This document shows positions 11,901 through 26,800 of a stretch of DNA of 64,000 nucleotides, piece after piece (position 1 is the first letter of the stretch; each line of letters starts with the position of its first letter). Source of the stretch: Heterobilharzia americana (lineage: Eukaryota; Platyhelminthes; Trematoda; Strigeidida; Schistosomatidae); assembly GCA_944470555.2 (NCBI GenBank), contig OX104134.1:73464678-73528677 (forward strand). The letters are read 5' to 3'. The position numbers were made by a program, and so were the translations under genes. The notes under the pieces were generated by a model. It was not told where the DNA came from. It searched no databases and worked only from the letters and a program-made list of their open reading frames with translations.

Positions 11901-14900
11901 ATGACAGAGATAAGTAAATCAAGAAGAATCAGTCAAAAGTAGTAGAAAGTAGTAAAGAGAGCGGAGGGATAAGGAAATACTGAATTCAGTACGATGATTA
12001 AGACAAGGATAATGTGTGGATACATCGGCGCCACGGAGATCGATTCTCGGCTATGTCTCCAACAGTCTCCAACCACTGGTTCGCGCTGTCACGCGGAGAC
12101 CAACCGAAATATCTGCATGTCTCAGACCAATAGTCAAAGATTTTATGCAATGATGCCACATTGTAGTCCGGCCACTGGTAATCTTTGTCCAACCTGAAGC
12201 TACTTAAGCTAACATTGTGCGATGAGGCAGAGGTTGACTAGGTATCCGCAACACATCCCAACACTACACGACTCGATGAAAGTTCATGACTTCATTGATT
12301 GACTCTCCTCTCCTCCCTAAAACTCTACACCTAACTTCTACATTACTGGGGCCGTGACGCCACGACACACGGCATATACTGAGAAGGTAGTGGTGGTCAA
12401 ACATCCTCTACCATGTTCCGCAGACACACATATTAGAACAGAGTGAATTGCAGAGCAGTAAACCTGGTCCTGATGAGACAATCCTACATCTCACTAGGGC
12501 CGAAGCTGGCGTATGTAGATGAAAGCCAATCGAGCCATTTGTATCCACGCTGAGAAATCGTCGGTCATTAACCCACCAGGGCAGATCTGACTTCTCAGTT
12601 AAGTGAACGGGTCAACAAGCTCAAAACTTCACTCCCTATTGATAGATGAAGCATCAACGCAGACCAGTCTTGAAGTTACAATTTCCAATTGGCTGACGAG
12701 ATTTCATCCTTCACTTCATTTAAACTGTAGTGAGTGGGTGCGTAAGCAAAGATAACGAAGAGACAGCGAAAAATTTCATGACTCCTTTTTGTCCTCACTG
12801 TGTTGTTTAGTCGAGCGGCGCATAGGCGACTGTCAAATGGCATCCAGTGGAGTAGTGCATTTTCGGCCATAGTCCTCAATCCCATACTTGAAAGACCATG
12901 AGAGCTGGCCATCGAACCTTCACAAACTCGCAGGGTGAATTTTACGGATTCGTCATGTTGGTTGGGTTGCGTTTAGTAAATACCAGCAATTAGGTCCTGT
13001 ATGCATATCTCACAAACACAACAAAAGTACGTCGCTCGAGTTCTTAGAGTTTTGGCTACAGAAGCTTGTTGACCGACTTGACGAAAGATCTGGACATTAT
13101 TAGCTCCATGTGTAGTCTGAAGCACGGCTTCGGAAACCAGTGGTGTGGTTCCATGAACTCGGATTGTTATCGACAATTACAGAGCTGGAAGGAATTATCG
13201 ACCGAGAAACGTGAAGGAAGATTAGAAGGTAAGGATATGGGAGGTGGACGGCAAACTGAGAGAGCTTAAGTGTTGACAGGTTTGTGAGTGTAGTTGACAT
13301 TTTCTGGTTGCCCACATCTTGAAAAGTTGGTTCTCCTTGAGGAGCCTGAAAAAGAAGCGTTAGTTCGCAAAAGCAGATTCCAAGGGACGTATGCTAGAGG
13401 CCTGTCACACATGGCCTTTATTACATGTTTGAGATTTAAGTTTATTAGCTTGAACTCATATCGTTGGCACCGGGTATGCATTGGTTTAGATGGGAGATTG
13501 GTATTTTCAGAGCAGACCTTTTCTAACCCCCCCCTTTTCGTGGGGAAGTTAGAACCAGAGTGGCACTGCTAGTCATCAAAGGGAAACACCTTACTGCTAT
13601 CATAGCCTCGTCCGGTCAGCAGTACGACTTTGTCCTGGGAAACTCGTCATAGCGTAGCAACTTACGCTATAGTGGTAACTGCTTTTTGCTTTAAGTACTA
13701 CCTGAAAGACCTTTCTGGTATGGTAGGACCTCGAGGAAACAAGCGTTGAGGCCAGTGTAGCTTATTGGGCCATGGTGATATACAAGCCCATCACCACGTC
13801 AAAGTAGCAGCTACTAGTCGGTTAGGTCGTATGTACTACGTAATATGCCGTGTTGAGTGGAGGTTGCAACATTACTTTGCTGCTCAGACATAGGTAGGTA
13901 AGATGGGTCTCAAACGTGTCAGTAACTGGTTGAAGTTAAACCTGTACAACAGTGCACGGATTCTGTTTACAACCTTCATGCAAATAAACAAAATGTAATG
14001 ATAGTGGAGAATTCCAAGGGAAACTGCAAAAGATACTATGAGCTTAGAGTAAGTGAGGCAGAATGATCTGTCAACAGTATATCCGCACTACTAGCATCTA
14101 CTTTATAATTTACATTACCTAAACATAAAATGCTAGCACCAAGCATTTCATTTACGGAATAATGACTATGTATTTATCTTTGTTTTAATATATGGCTGGA
14201 CTAGATTTCCATCACGAGCTGAAAACGGCTTGTTTACTGGGCACACAAGATCTACTGTGTAGGATATCGACAGATAGTATTCAGTTCATCACCTGTGCGT
14301 AATTGAATTTGGGGTCTTTGGGGATTTAAAGATATTTTAAGTTGGTTTTCATCATGGACTGATATCAGTTGAAGTAACATTGGAAACCTGGGAGCACTGG
14401 ACAGCCGTCTCGTCCTAGTATGGGACTCCTCAACAGTGCACACCCACGACCCCGCTAGGGATCGAACCCGCAACCTTCAGGTTCCGTGGTCAGCACGTTA
14501 CCGTTGAGTCACTGAGTCGGAATCCAATGGTCCATATTTCCAACTTCTGCCAGTTCACGACATAGTGTGACCATCACCCAATGTCATCGTTGAGTATTGT
14601 CCTCATGACCACAAGGTATGCTCACTGGTCACAACTCATTGCAACTTAAAATATCTCTAAATCTCCACAAACCCGCAAAATCAAATGAACTAGTGTTCAT
14701 TGGTGACTAGCTTCAAGAGGTGATTCCTGAGGTCCCAATGAGAAGTTGTGACCAGTGGGGCAAACCTTGTGGTCATGAGGACAAATACTCAACGATGACA
14801 TTGGGTGATGGTCACACTATGTCGTGAACTGGCAGAAGTTGGAAATATGGACCATTGGATTCCGACTCAGTGACTCAACGGTAACGTGCTGACCACGGAA

Positions 14901-17749
14901 CCTGAAGGTTGCGGGTTCGATCCCTAGCGGGGTCGTGAGTGTGCACTGTTGAGGAGTCCCATACTAGGACGAGACGGCTGTCCAGTGCTCCCAGGTTTCC
15001 AATGTTACTTCAACTGATATCAGTTTTATATTAAACTATTTATCCTTAACCTTGTGTAGAACTTCAAACTTAAACCATTAGCAGCCCTAAACTTAAGAGC
15101 AGCTGCAGCAGTTTCATAATGCTTGTTTACCTTTTTTATAGGTTGCAACAACTCAAATAACCAAACATAATAAGCCTAACCAGAAAGAACCAAGTGCATA
15201 GAGTGATGTAATTGGTCGAATTTCAACCAACCAAGACAAGAGATAGTTAAAAATTCTATATCGACATCGTATAATTGTATTATATGTTTTGTTTTACCCG
15301 GAGTTTCTTGATACGCATAAGTGGGGTTGATGTGTCAACTAAATAAAAGCAACAGACAATATTACGTACACATGACACATAAAGGAATGGTGTACAACAA
15401 AACAATGAATATAACTAACCTTGTGAACCTGAATAGGAAGGAACAATTAACACAGGAGCTGGTGCCCGTAAATCCCATAGACGTGCGGTAGCATCTGCAC
15501 TGCCAGAAACAAACAATGAACCAGGACTCCATACAGATAGAGAATAAACTGCCGCTGTATGTCCAGACATTGAACGTACCACATAACCAGGTGGCGTTGA
15601 CTTAGGTGCTGACGCATCAAATGTTTGAGCTCGATTACAATCAATAAGATAAATACGAGAATCACCTGCACCTGCACTTAGTAAATGATTACTTGATGCA
15701 CTGGTATTGGTATCTGATGATGGATAACTTCCTAACTATAATTATTGTAAAGGAAAACGTAAGTCAGTAATCGAAAGGTGGGATACTGAATGCATAGTAA
15801 AAAGCAAGGTGTTTTTACGAGTTGAAGCCATTTTAATTTGACGTTATTAATTATTAATGACCGAGATCATTATCTTGTAGGACATAAAAGCATCTCGCAC
15901 TCACTGATTTTGTTGTAATGAAAGAATACAACAAAGTATACCAGTGCTTATATATAAATGAAGCCTCATGACCTGTTATTCGCAAGTGATGGAATTACTG
16001 AATAAGTAAAATTTATGCAAGGTATAATCTTAAGGAAGATACGCATACGATAATATTATAAACAGATATCGCCTATAAATGGATTGTGTATTATATAATG
16101 CAAGTTACTGTCTACTTGACAATATTCAGAATAAACAATGTGAGAAAAACCTTCAGGTTACAGGAAAAAGTGGTATTATATATAAATTAATTAATAGTCC
16201 GCTTGGAACTAAAAACAGTGACACTAGTTTATCTCAAGTAACCAACTTATGTACATAATCCATTTCAACAGAAGACAATCACAGTTCGATTTATCTATCG
16301 ACACAATGTACCTAACTGAAGTAATGGATTTGGGTCTGTTAGGAGGCATTAGCTCCTCCAATCACGTCCTGATGAAGAGTTCTGATATAGACAAGACAAC
16401 GATAGAAAGGTTTCTGTCGGCTCCATACTGTCAACTAACATCAATCAAATTGCATCCGGATGGTAAGTCTCACAGCTTAATGACTTAGAAAACTTGGTCA
16501 GCATTTATGACTAGAAGGCATTTTGAGTAGTTTATTTTTGTCTTTTCTCCTGCCAACTCCCAGCTCCAAAACGTTGATGTGAAGTTCCGCTACTGAGAGT
16601 GATAAACAATTATATCTGGTCGTATTTGGTCTATACCTGTCTATTTTCATAACTTGAACAAAAAAGTAATAGATTTGCATACGAAAGAAAGTGATACGAA
16701 TAAACTTACTAAAATGCGATATCTCGTACTGTACTATCATGATATCGAAGTTCTATAGCATTTCCGGCAGTGCTGGCGATTTCTGGATCACCACAAGCAG
16801 CATCCGGTAAACAGTACTTGGATCCATTTGAAGCAAGCGAACTGTAGTATCATTACTTCCCGTAGCAATAAGTCGACCATCTGGACTCCAAGCAACGCAA
16901 TATATGCTACCTTTATGGTATTTTTGACGTCTCATTAAAATTACAGGAGAGGTAGCTACATGTTTGGCACTAAAAAAAGAATAGGTTTTAAAAAAATGAA
17001 AGTCAAGTACCTTGTTGAGAACACCATTTTTGCGGTATATTCTGATGAACAAAATGAGTAATATGGACGCGACGCGTCGACTTAAGCCCGAGACTTTCAG
17101 ATGGTCTTGGTTCGAATTCTTCCTCCACATAGTCAGGCTTGGGTAACTAAATAGTACAGAGACCAACTGGTCCGAATCCTGCTACAGCCCCAGTTTTCAT
17201 CCACCTTCAATCATCACCTAGCATGTAAATATGTAACTACACGCACAGTTGTCAAGGAAAAGTAAATAGCTTGATGGATTGTGAGTTGATAATAGATCGT
17301 TGACTGATACCAAAATAATAGATTTATAACCTAAAATGAACGGGGAACGACAATACACATTCATTTGTCGTTTTCCCTTCCCGGTATGCGGAAAAATGAA
17401 CATCTGCTGTAATGTCATATTTCCTCTTTCGATTGTGTGTACAGTATTTTTAAGGTAGTAATCAGTGCATAATCTACTTAAGCTTGAATTGAAACTCTTC
17501 AAAGCACTACGTTTCTTTTCTCTGATACAGTGTATTAGTTCATCTGAATGAAAACAATTGACATATAAGGATGAACAACTGTATACTCTTTTGCAGTGTA
17601 TAATGTCCATAACTATGCCCTGTCTACATTTCACATATACATTCAAAAGGCTTAGCTAGTTTATTTTGTTACATCCCACCGTGAATTTGATGCGATGATT
17701 TTTGACTTTTGGTAAAGAAATGTCAACGACGAAAAACTAAAGTCATTAT

Positions 17750-17814
<65 letters not shown>

Positions 17815-20800
17815 CAGGTATAGCACGGTTATCTTAAGTGAACTTATTTCCAGTCTTTCCGGAGCTAACACATCTCTTACAGTGATATCACTTAAAAACA
17901 CAACGATGTAATTTTGCAAGGTGAAATTAAGATTGAATCCAATTTCATACAGTTATTCGGGTGAAAAATGAATATATTTATTGAATCTTGCGAACGTTGT
18001 TCTTGGAACCTCCTGATTCACTCTGAGGGTTAATTAATAGGTAAACGCTCACGTTGTTGCGAGGCTAATGATAAGCTGATGAGATATAATTCATTACCAG
18101 GAGTTTGATAACTGTGGAGTTCAATGCAAATATAAGGATACTTTTTTGTATAAGATGTTCCATTCAGATTATGAGTTGAAGGAATTCATTCTGGATATTT
18201 GATTGCTCCGAAATGACCGCAAAATATTTTAACTCTTAGTTCGAATGTTTAACCTGAATTGTTTTTAAGCTGAAGTCTCGGTTTGCTAACGTGTCAATCT
18301 CCCATCTTATAGATTAATAACAGACGTAGCAGGGAAGAAACTAGAACAACGGCTTGCTTTATGTATTTTAGTGGTACCGTCACGGAGTTCGAACTCCGAT
18401 GTTACCAAGAAAAATGAAGACTGAGCAAATTTCATATAATAATAAATTAATCAATTAATGATACTATGATAATAAAAAAACATGAATAGGTTGTGGACAG
18501 TTCATATCAAGAACTGGAGTCAGTTAGAGGACCAGTGAAAAACCAGAAGCACTGAATAGGTGACTCCTCTAAGTCTAAAATTCCTGAAAGCCCTTCATCT
18601 AAAATACGAAATCAAGCTCAGAACTGTTAGGTCTTGTTGCGAACACATTAGGATCGAGTCAGTGGGACTAAGATCCACCATTCCAAATCTTGCAACATTT
18701 CAATTTCCCATTCAGCGTAATTCTCCTTCGTTGCTATCGCTGAGTATCTTCAAACTGCAATGAAACAACGGTTTAGTCCTCCTCAATTGACGACAGCTTA
18801 TAAAGAAAAATATCTTCAAATAAATACACTTTCCACACACCGCTCAAATAGGCAAATGTGAATAAGTTGAAGAGCAAATAGTATCATAGGTGATTTAAAT
18901 TTAATCTACATTAAATAATTTTCATGCAGTAGCTGCCATTTTTCTAAAAGAATCCTCACAAACTCACCTTAAACGCTGAACGTTAGGATACTGGCATACA
19001 CGTAAAATTTACTATTTGAACCGACAGCATAAAAACGTCCAGATGGATGAAATCCAACACAACGTATTGGTTGGCTATCTTCCAAAACTGTGACAGGTAT
19101 GTAACGTGGGGTTTGAGCGCGAGTGGTCGTTGTAATAGAGTTCTCACCATTAAGTTTGTATGTCTGTTCCGCTTCACCATAACGAGAATCAGAATCCGGA
19201 ACGGCAGCGACGACATTTTCCAATGCATTAGATTTTTTGATTGACGGTTTTTGTTCAGGACTCTTCTGAATACAGCTAGGGGCCTGCTACGAAAGAATAA
19301 TAATTAAAAGGTTTGACGACACGAAAAAAGTGAGATAAGAAATGAAAACTAGGTGAAATACTCTACGTAAAACAATCAGACAATATAACAGACAAACAGG
19401 AATTGACTCATTTTATCACAAACAAGTCATTAGGACACACGAAAAAAGAAACCGAGCTAAAGGCAAACAGAATCCAAAGTATTCATAAGCAACATAGCAG
19501 AAACAGATTACAGATGCTGACCAACAAAACAACCGTTGAAAATGAATCATTAAAAACATGTAAAACACCAATGTTCTCCAGCTAAGAAGTTACTCAGAGA
19601 AGAACGGTATCGGCCTATCTAATACATTTAACAAACATCAAGAGACGAAGTCCAACTCTGTAAAATTACTGCTCATCTGACGTACTCAGTTTGTCAAAAT
19701 CCAAACATACACCATAACAACGTAAGGCCCGTGAAATTAGATAATACTATACAATTCGTGAAAGAAGAGCAGCCTATAACATATAAATTACAATTTTCTT
19801 TTACAGTTTGACTGAAATAATTTTTATGGTTATCAAAGTTGTTTTTGTTCCGATCAGTTCTATAGATAAACAGTATCTGATACTAGATATCTTCGACGTC
19901 AGTCGACATACTGTCTTCGTTGATTGGTCACCGAAGAGTAATCAATTTCATGTTATTTAGTCGTAAGGGCTGACCAAATTCTGTCGACTGTTTTGCAGTG
20001 CAGTCACCAAGATAGGAGACTAAGTATCACGTTGCACTTTGACTAATGTTATTTGGTTAGGGGCGATCTATCGACATGAAGCTCTCGAAGATGGTTAACA
20101 AAATCCAGTGAAGAAGTAGGATTATACCATATATATGTCGAAGGCGAAGACAATGCAAAACAAAAGGATGTTTTCCTAAATTACCGAGAAAATCCACTGA
20201 TATATTTCTACATTTGACAAATTAGATGTACAAGCTTGTCTTACGTTTGTCTTGTCAAGGTGACTGGAACAATGTCATTTTATCCAGATTTAGAAAAACA
20301 TTGTTCGAAAAAAGAGACATTTTGTGAAGAATCGATTAATCTGGAGACAGATTTTATCACGAAATGAAGTGAAAGAATAGGCAGTAAAAAGCCGAAGCGC
20401 TGTACAGGTTTTGATATGACAGTGAGATGCTGATCGAGTCGAAGACTTGTGCAGTAACCTTCAGTCTTACTACTGTTGTTGCTCAATTTCCTGACAACAG
20501 AGGAAATGCAAAGATGAAATGTCTGTTGGAAGGGCGATTATGCACAGAGTATTACGATACTTTGTGTTTATGGATGGTCCGCAGTGTTCTAAGAGATCTA
20601 GATCTATTACTCCTGTCGGTTTATCCAATCAGGTATGCACACGTATAACTATGCGATTATCTGGAAATCTCTAACTGAATCTGGCTGTTTCTGACTCTCT
20701 ATGGGGGATTCGGAGAAGGTTTATTCCACATCCTAGCAGTTTTGAAGCCGACCTGTGGACAGTGGACCTTCGGGTTTACATGCAGTAGGCTTTCATTTAA

Positions 20801-23800
20801 TGTCACTGAGATTGGATTTTACAACTTCAGGAATGATGATATATGCATACCGATGAAAATGAATAATATTCTCGGGAATATAACCAAGTGACTGAAGCTG
20901 TAAATTCTCAGTCATTGAAGGCCAAAATACTTGGTTGAATGCAATATGTTGATCATGAGATTTGAAAGCAATGGGCCTTATCTCCAAAGGCTTCAAGTGA
21001 ATGCCACGTCAAGGATTCTATATCGGTGAAAGTTGTGTTAAAAATTAGTCAATTATTTACAACAAACTACCTATTTTAATAATGAGACAATAGGTTTTAG
21101 TTTATTTTACAGTGTGAAACGATTTATTCACCTGCTTATAAATAACGGAGTGAACGAATTAAAAAGTAATGTGTATATTTTGAATGGGTAATTAACCCAC
21201 ATATTGGAACAATTATGATATTACAATGCATAGGAAACTTGAATCGCAGTGAAGTGTGAACTGTTTCACTGAAGCAAAGGATTTTCTTCAGTGGTCTATC
21301 GATTCAGAAAGTATCGTTATGAATACAAATAAATGAATAAAGATATACTAATTGTAGCAATTCCGTTACTTCACAGCAGTATCTAAACAGTCTACAAGCA
21401 ATCAGCTCGACTGTTTACCTTTCTGTCGTATTTTCGTTTACACTGGTTTGCACAGTGGAATAGTGTCTCCTATGCTTCGAGATGTGGATATGGTAGAAGG
21501 TTAGATGACTCAATGATGTAGTTGAGTGCTGATCGGATTTTGTCAAGTTTAAAACGCAGAGACAGGCGAAAAACTCGAAGTCAAGATCCATTGTTTTTAA
21601 ACGTTAAATAGCTAAAATTAACTGGCTGGAAATGCTTCAAGATCAGCAAAAAGTGCTTTCACGGCAATGCAGCAAAACATACTTTCTTCACTCATTTACA
21701 CATCTATTTTTTCAACTAAATAAAAAGCTAATACGAGCAAAAATAGTCCAGCAGTGACTCCAGTACTTTTTGTTCGAAAACAAAGAAATAAACAATGAAA
21801 ATTAGAGACAATATCCAAATTTCAAAAATTGCTGGAATTCATGGTAATGCTAGATTCTGAATGACTTATTCGTTTGACATTCGAACAGGTCAAATCTTTG
21901 ACCACAACTCGCTTGGCCAACACAAAGAAGACAGCGTTGGACTGAAGACATTTTGATCAACCATTTGGTTATAGTTCATCCGTTTCGATCTTTGGCAGGG
22001 TCTGGGTGTGCACTGCTGGGGAATCCCGTGCTTGGATGAAACAGCTATTTAGTGTTCCAGTGGTTCTTCGACTGATATCAGTAGATGATGAGTAGCAATT
22101 TGAAGTCAGTAAATAAATCCCGTCAAACCTCCAAATAGAAGAAAAGGTATTTGAGATTAGCGTCGCTGAGAGCGCAAAACCAAGCGGTGCATGGGATGCA
22201 TAAACAAGGAATAGAAAAGGGAAATACAGACTTTTACTAGGTAATTTTCACTAGTATAAGTAATAAGGGTTTATTCTTGAGGAACTAACATCCGCGAGAG
22301 AGACTAGATGATTTTTACATGAGAGTCTAACAGTCACTTCTCAGAACCTACTTAATTCACGTAATGAATTACAAGTATATGTAGGTGGTGGTTGACCATT
22401 TCAGTCAGTGGCCAAAAGAATAATCCCAAAAAGAGAAACTATGAACCAAAAAATTTCTACAACATAATCTGATAGTTGTTTCAGTGGTGTAATGTGATGC
22501 AGTAACTACCATTCTCAATGGTTACTAACTATTATAGGGTAATGTAGCGAACCAGAAGAATACATTCTAAAAATCGTTAATGAACAGAAAACGAAAAAGA
22601 CTCACAGGTGGTGTAACAGGAAGAGATTGATCACCGGTGGTAGGCGCATAAGAAATTTCTCGATCCAGACGACGTTTTTGAAATTCATGAAGCAAATCAC
22701 CAGCACGCGAACCAAGTTCATGGCCATCTTTATTTCAAAGATAATGATAATAGTAACATATCATAGTAACATATCACTGAACATAAAAGAAAGTAATCAA
22801 AAACTCCTTGTGTTTGCTTATTCAGAAATCAGATTGGTTTATATCGTACAGCATACATTCGAGGAACACAAAAAATGTACGATTGTCAAGACTATTCATA
22901 CCCGTACTTCGTTTAATTAGCCTATTATTAAGAAAAGTACTAACTCCTCATCCCTGAATTCGACTAAATGCACACAAACCCCAATGATTAGTTGTGTAAG
23001 TGGTGACAATTTTCAGCGAACTCCATAGACACCGATCATAAGCTCATAGTTGCAAGCTACACACATGCCATGCGATTAAATTCTGTTGAAAGAAATAATA
23101 ATAATACCAATCCAACTCAACCCGGAAAATATTTGTGTAGTAAGCGTTGAGCCAAGTTTGTGTGTGACGGCTAGTGATCTTACCCATTTCATCGAGTCAA
23201 AGTAGAAGGAGCAGGATTTGAACCTGAGATATACTGTTTGAAAGAAAGTGACAAACAGAACAGCCTACTTTTTCCCTGTTTATTAGAAATATCACACAGT
23301 AAATGCTACTGCTTCACTGTGTGATAATTCTAATAAACAGACTAAAGTGGAATTACAATCGACCACAGTGCCCAAGTTTTACTCTTATATTAGCCTATTT
23401 TGTATAATATCAAGGAACTACGAAAAGTTTAAGTCTGAAAGTTAGATTTGTGGTCCTGAAAACTTAAATTTTTCGCGCCAAAAAATATACAAGTAGCGAT
23501 GCACATAACATATTATGTTTAAAATGGAAAGGATTCTTGTGCAGCCTTTGTTTTACAATAGGCAATTAGGTAGCGGGTGGGAACTATGGAAAAGGAGTGA
23601 ATGATATCACGAAATGCAAATTTTTCAAATGCTTTATCGAATGTCAAGTGGCATCAAATCGCAGAATTTCAGGGGGAAAATGGACCAATTGTTAGCAAAA
23701 GATTACTGACAAAATAACTAAGAAGGAATAATACACAATTGCTTTTGAAGTTTAAAAGGATATGAATACAAAGAAAATAAAAATTATGATTAATAGACCG

Positions 23801-26800
23801 ACTGGGTCAACAGTAAAAACACTGGGGTTATAGCTTCGTTCCATCGTTTTTAAAATATGCTTTTTTTAATCTAGAAACTTCAGTAAAATTTAGTGTATGG
23901 TTACTGAATTTGTTATCTTATCGAACTGGCTTATTTATCCCCTTACTCAACAAATCAACACCACATATTCGGTTTTTTGATGCTGTTAATACTAGTATTC
24001 ATGCACTTACCCAGTGAGGTAATGCGTTTACATGACTTTGTAAATCTAAATTCAGTTGATGTAGGGAAAACCTAAAATTAGCGTCCTCAGATTTTCATTC
24101 ACTGTATAAAACATTTAAAATCCAGTCACATCTCTCTTTAATTTGATTACTAGTTTCTGCTTATTCCGAGAGAAATAGAGATCAACGATAAGCAATGGGA
24201 GACCCTAAAAGCTAATATTGAAACAGCTTCTATGATAAAAACAACATAGGAATGGAAGAAGTAAGCCCAAATAATTCATAGTATTCACCACTATAGGTAG
24301 ATCATACGCCAACTTTCCAAAGCCTTCCACACTACCATAGAAGTAGTTTTCAGTAAAACAAAAGCTTTTTAAGTAAGATTTATCATTCCCAATTCAATTT
24401 GAAGAAATTATCTCAATCTTGCATATCGCAAAAATCCAACCAGCTACCTTGGTGCGGACATTCGTTTCCCTAGGTACTAACATACCAAAAACTTCTGTAG
24501 GATAGCAGTTATCGCTATAGTGTAAACAGATATGCTACGACGCGGTCCGAGAGCAAAATCATATTGCTGGCTGGATGGAATGTAACAGCAATAAGGAGTT
24601 ACCTGTGTCTGGTCAGCAGTTCACGTTGATCCTCCCTCCTTCATAGGAAGGGAGATAGAAAGGTTCAGCCCCAAAAGTATCACACTTTTCTTCCTTGTGG
24701 TCTTCCGGGATAGGATTTTCTTATCTGGTCATACCGCAATCAAGTCTAAATTAAGTACTCAAAAAGTTTTGAAAGACCAGACTCGAGATGTCTTATGGGT
24801 TTTGAGGTTATGCAACACCACAGCTACTTCACTGTCTCTTTCAAGTACCTTACAGAAACAGCTTTTACAGTGTCCACAGCCAGTACAAAAACCCAGTTAA
24901 CCTTAACCAATCATCCTTAACTTTGTCTCCTCCGCAGCTTCCGTTTCCTACAGTCACTACAAAATCCCTTACAACTTTCTCACCTTCTCACCTTGGGACA
25001 CCATTATCAACGATCCAGATCAGTAAAACACTTATCGGTTTACAAAAATCACGCTAACGTTTTCATATTGCAGCTTTCCGGTCCAAACCCTGTGCCAAAT
25101 CAGACAGTAGGCATCACTTGCCAAGAGTCTGTAATCTCAAGTCACGGATGTGTACAATTTTTCTGAGACACGCATACAAGATCGAAGCGTGGTTACTCAT
25201 GTGATCTCACCTGATCAGTGTGGGAAGTCTGCAAAATTCACTTTACCAATGTCCTAATACTCGATGGCTAATTTTCGTTGTTCCGCGATTCACAGAATGC
25301 GCACTTTCGACTGGATGCCAGTAGATAATGATTTTCGCACGGTTCGACCGGATGGATATGTCAGAACTAGAGCAGACCATGACAATAACGTAGGCTTATT
25401 GAAGAAAATAGCGAGAAGAAACGTGGTTAGTGATACCTCTATTGAAGAGGATGAGTTTCTCGTAAACCTCCTTAGGACAGGTAGTCAGAACGTTTCGAAG
25501 AAACACTAAACCGGTTTACAGTCAAGCTTCAGTTGCCTGCCATCTTTTTACCCTGAACGTGAAACGGACGTAGATGTTAGTCCACCGACCATGAGGTTTC
25601 AGATCTTTCAACAACGCTGCCTTCCTAATATGAGCCGTGTATCGTAGAACCACCATGTTAATAACCTAAAGGTTAGGTATACAGTCTCAGACAAAAGCAG
25701 CAGGTCAGTTGGTGAGGTTATGAACCTTCGTCTACTCAGATAGCTAGGATATATGATTCGCATGCATTGTCACCGTCTACCTCGTGGCGCAATATAATCT
25801 GAGCTTGGTGTAAAGGCTGAAGACAGTCGAACTTAAATGCGGTATAGTTTCTGCTTAACGGTGTTAGCTGTGTGAGGAGATAAAGACATCCCGGTTGGGG
25901 TTCAAGTTTCAAAAGATATCACCAGCTGAAGAATCTACGTGTTGCGGCTCAGACTTGGCGTCAGTGGTGCAGATACGTCTACTGGTTAGTTTTATCCCAA
26001 TTTTAGTATCGAATTTCGTTTTATGAATTTCTAATACTCTTGATTACTTATTATTCCTATTTCTTCGTTTTTGTATCTTCTGCTTTGATGTGAGATTTGA
26101 CTACCTGGACTAGTTGGTAATAACGCAAAGTCACGTGTTGATAGTAACTACGTTTTAAGAAGAGTTATAACTTACAGAGAGACCTATTTCGGAATATTAA
26201 TGATGTTGATGATGTCTCTGTTGATGTTTATCGTTTATAAAAAGATCCGAATTTTATTTCGTTGTTTTACTTTTGAGTACGTCACTTACGTGAATGGAAG
26301 TTACTGATAACTACTGTAATTATAGATATTGGTAGCAAACTGATAGACTTTCACAAACAGCGTAGGTGTACTTTGAACAAGTGTGCACAATTACCAAATT
26401 ATAATCACATAACTATCAGACTGACAATAAAAGAAATGTGGAATATAAATCAGAACATATGAATAAACAGACACAAAAGGAAAAAGACGACAGAGCCAGG
26501 GAAGAACAGGACATGTTCAATCTTGCATGTACAGAAGCACGTGTAGACATTGACACAAACACACACAGAGATCAATTTGTCCTGCATAAATATTAATAGT
26601 AAGTAATTAGAACTTGATATACAAAAGTGGTATAACCATCAGTTCATCGATCGAAGTATCAGTACACACATAAACACATGCTTGTATACCCTTACTTAAT
26701 GCCATTTATACAAGAGGTTATATCGATGCTAAAATTAAAACTCAGTGTATATTGGAATATGATACGACTACCCACTTCATCCTTTGAAATGGATGTCAAT

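Noticed and set aside
14864..14940. Possible tRNA gene
   Set aside because: A B-box and a weak A-box are present but there is no cloverleaf or acceptor stem, and the unit continues into a hammerhead-like module; it is a tRNA-derived SINE.
16249..16488. Plus-strand 79-codon frame starting [10 protein letters not shown]
   Set aside because: It lies antisense in a WDR47 intron, with no recognisable domain or partner exon.
18360..18410. TTCGAAC-type T-arm (GGAGTTCGAACTCC)
   Set aside because: The T-arm alone pairs well but no other tRNA arms fit, so it is at best a SINE scrap.
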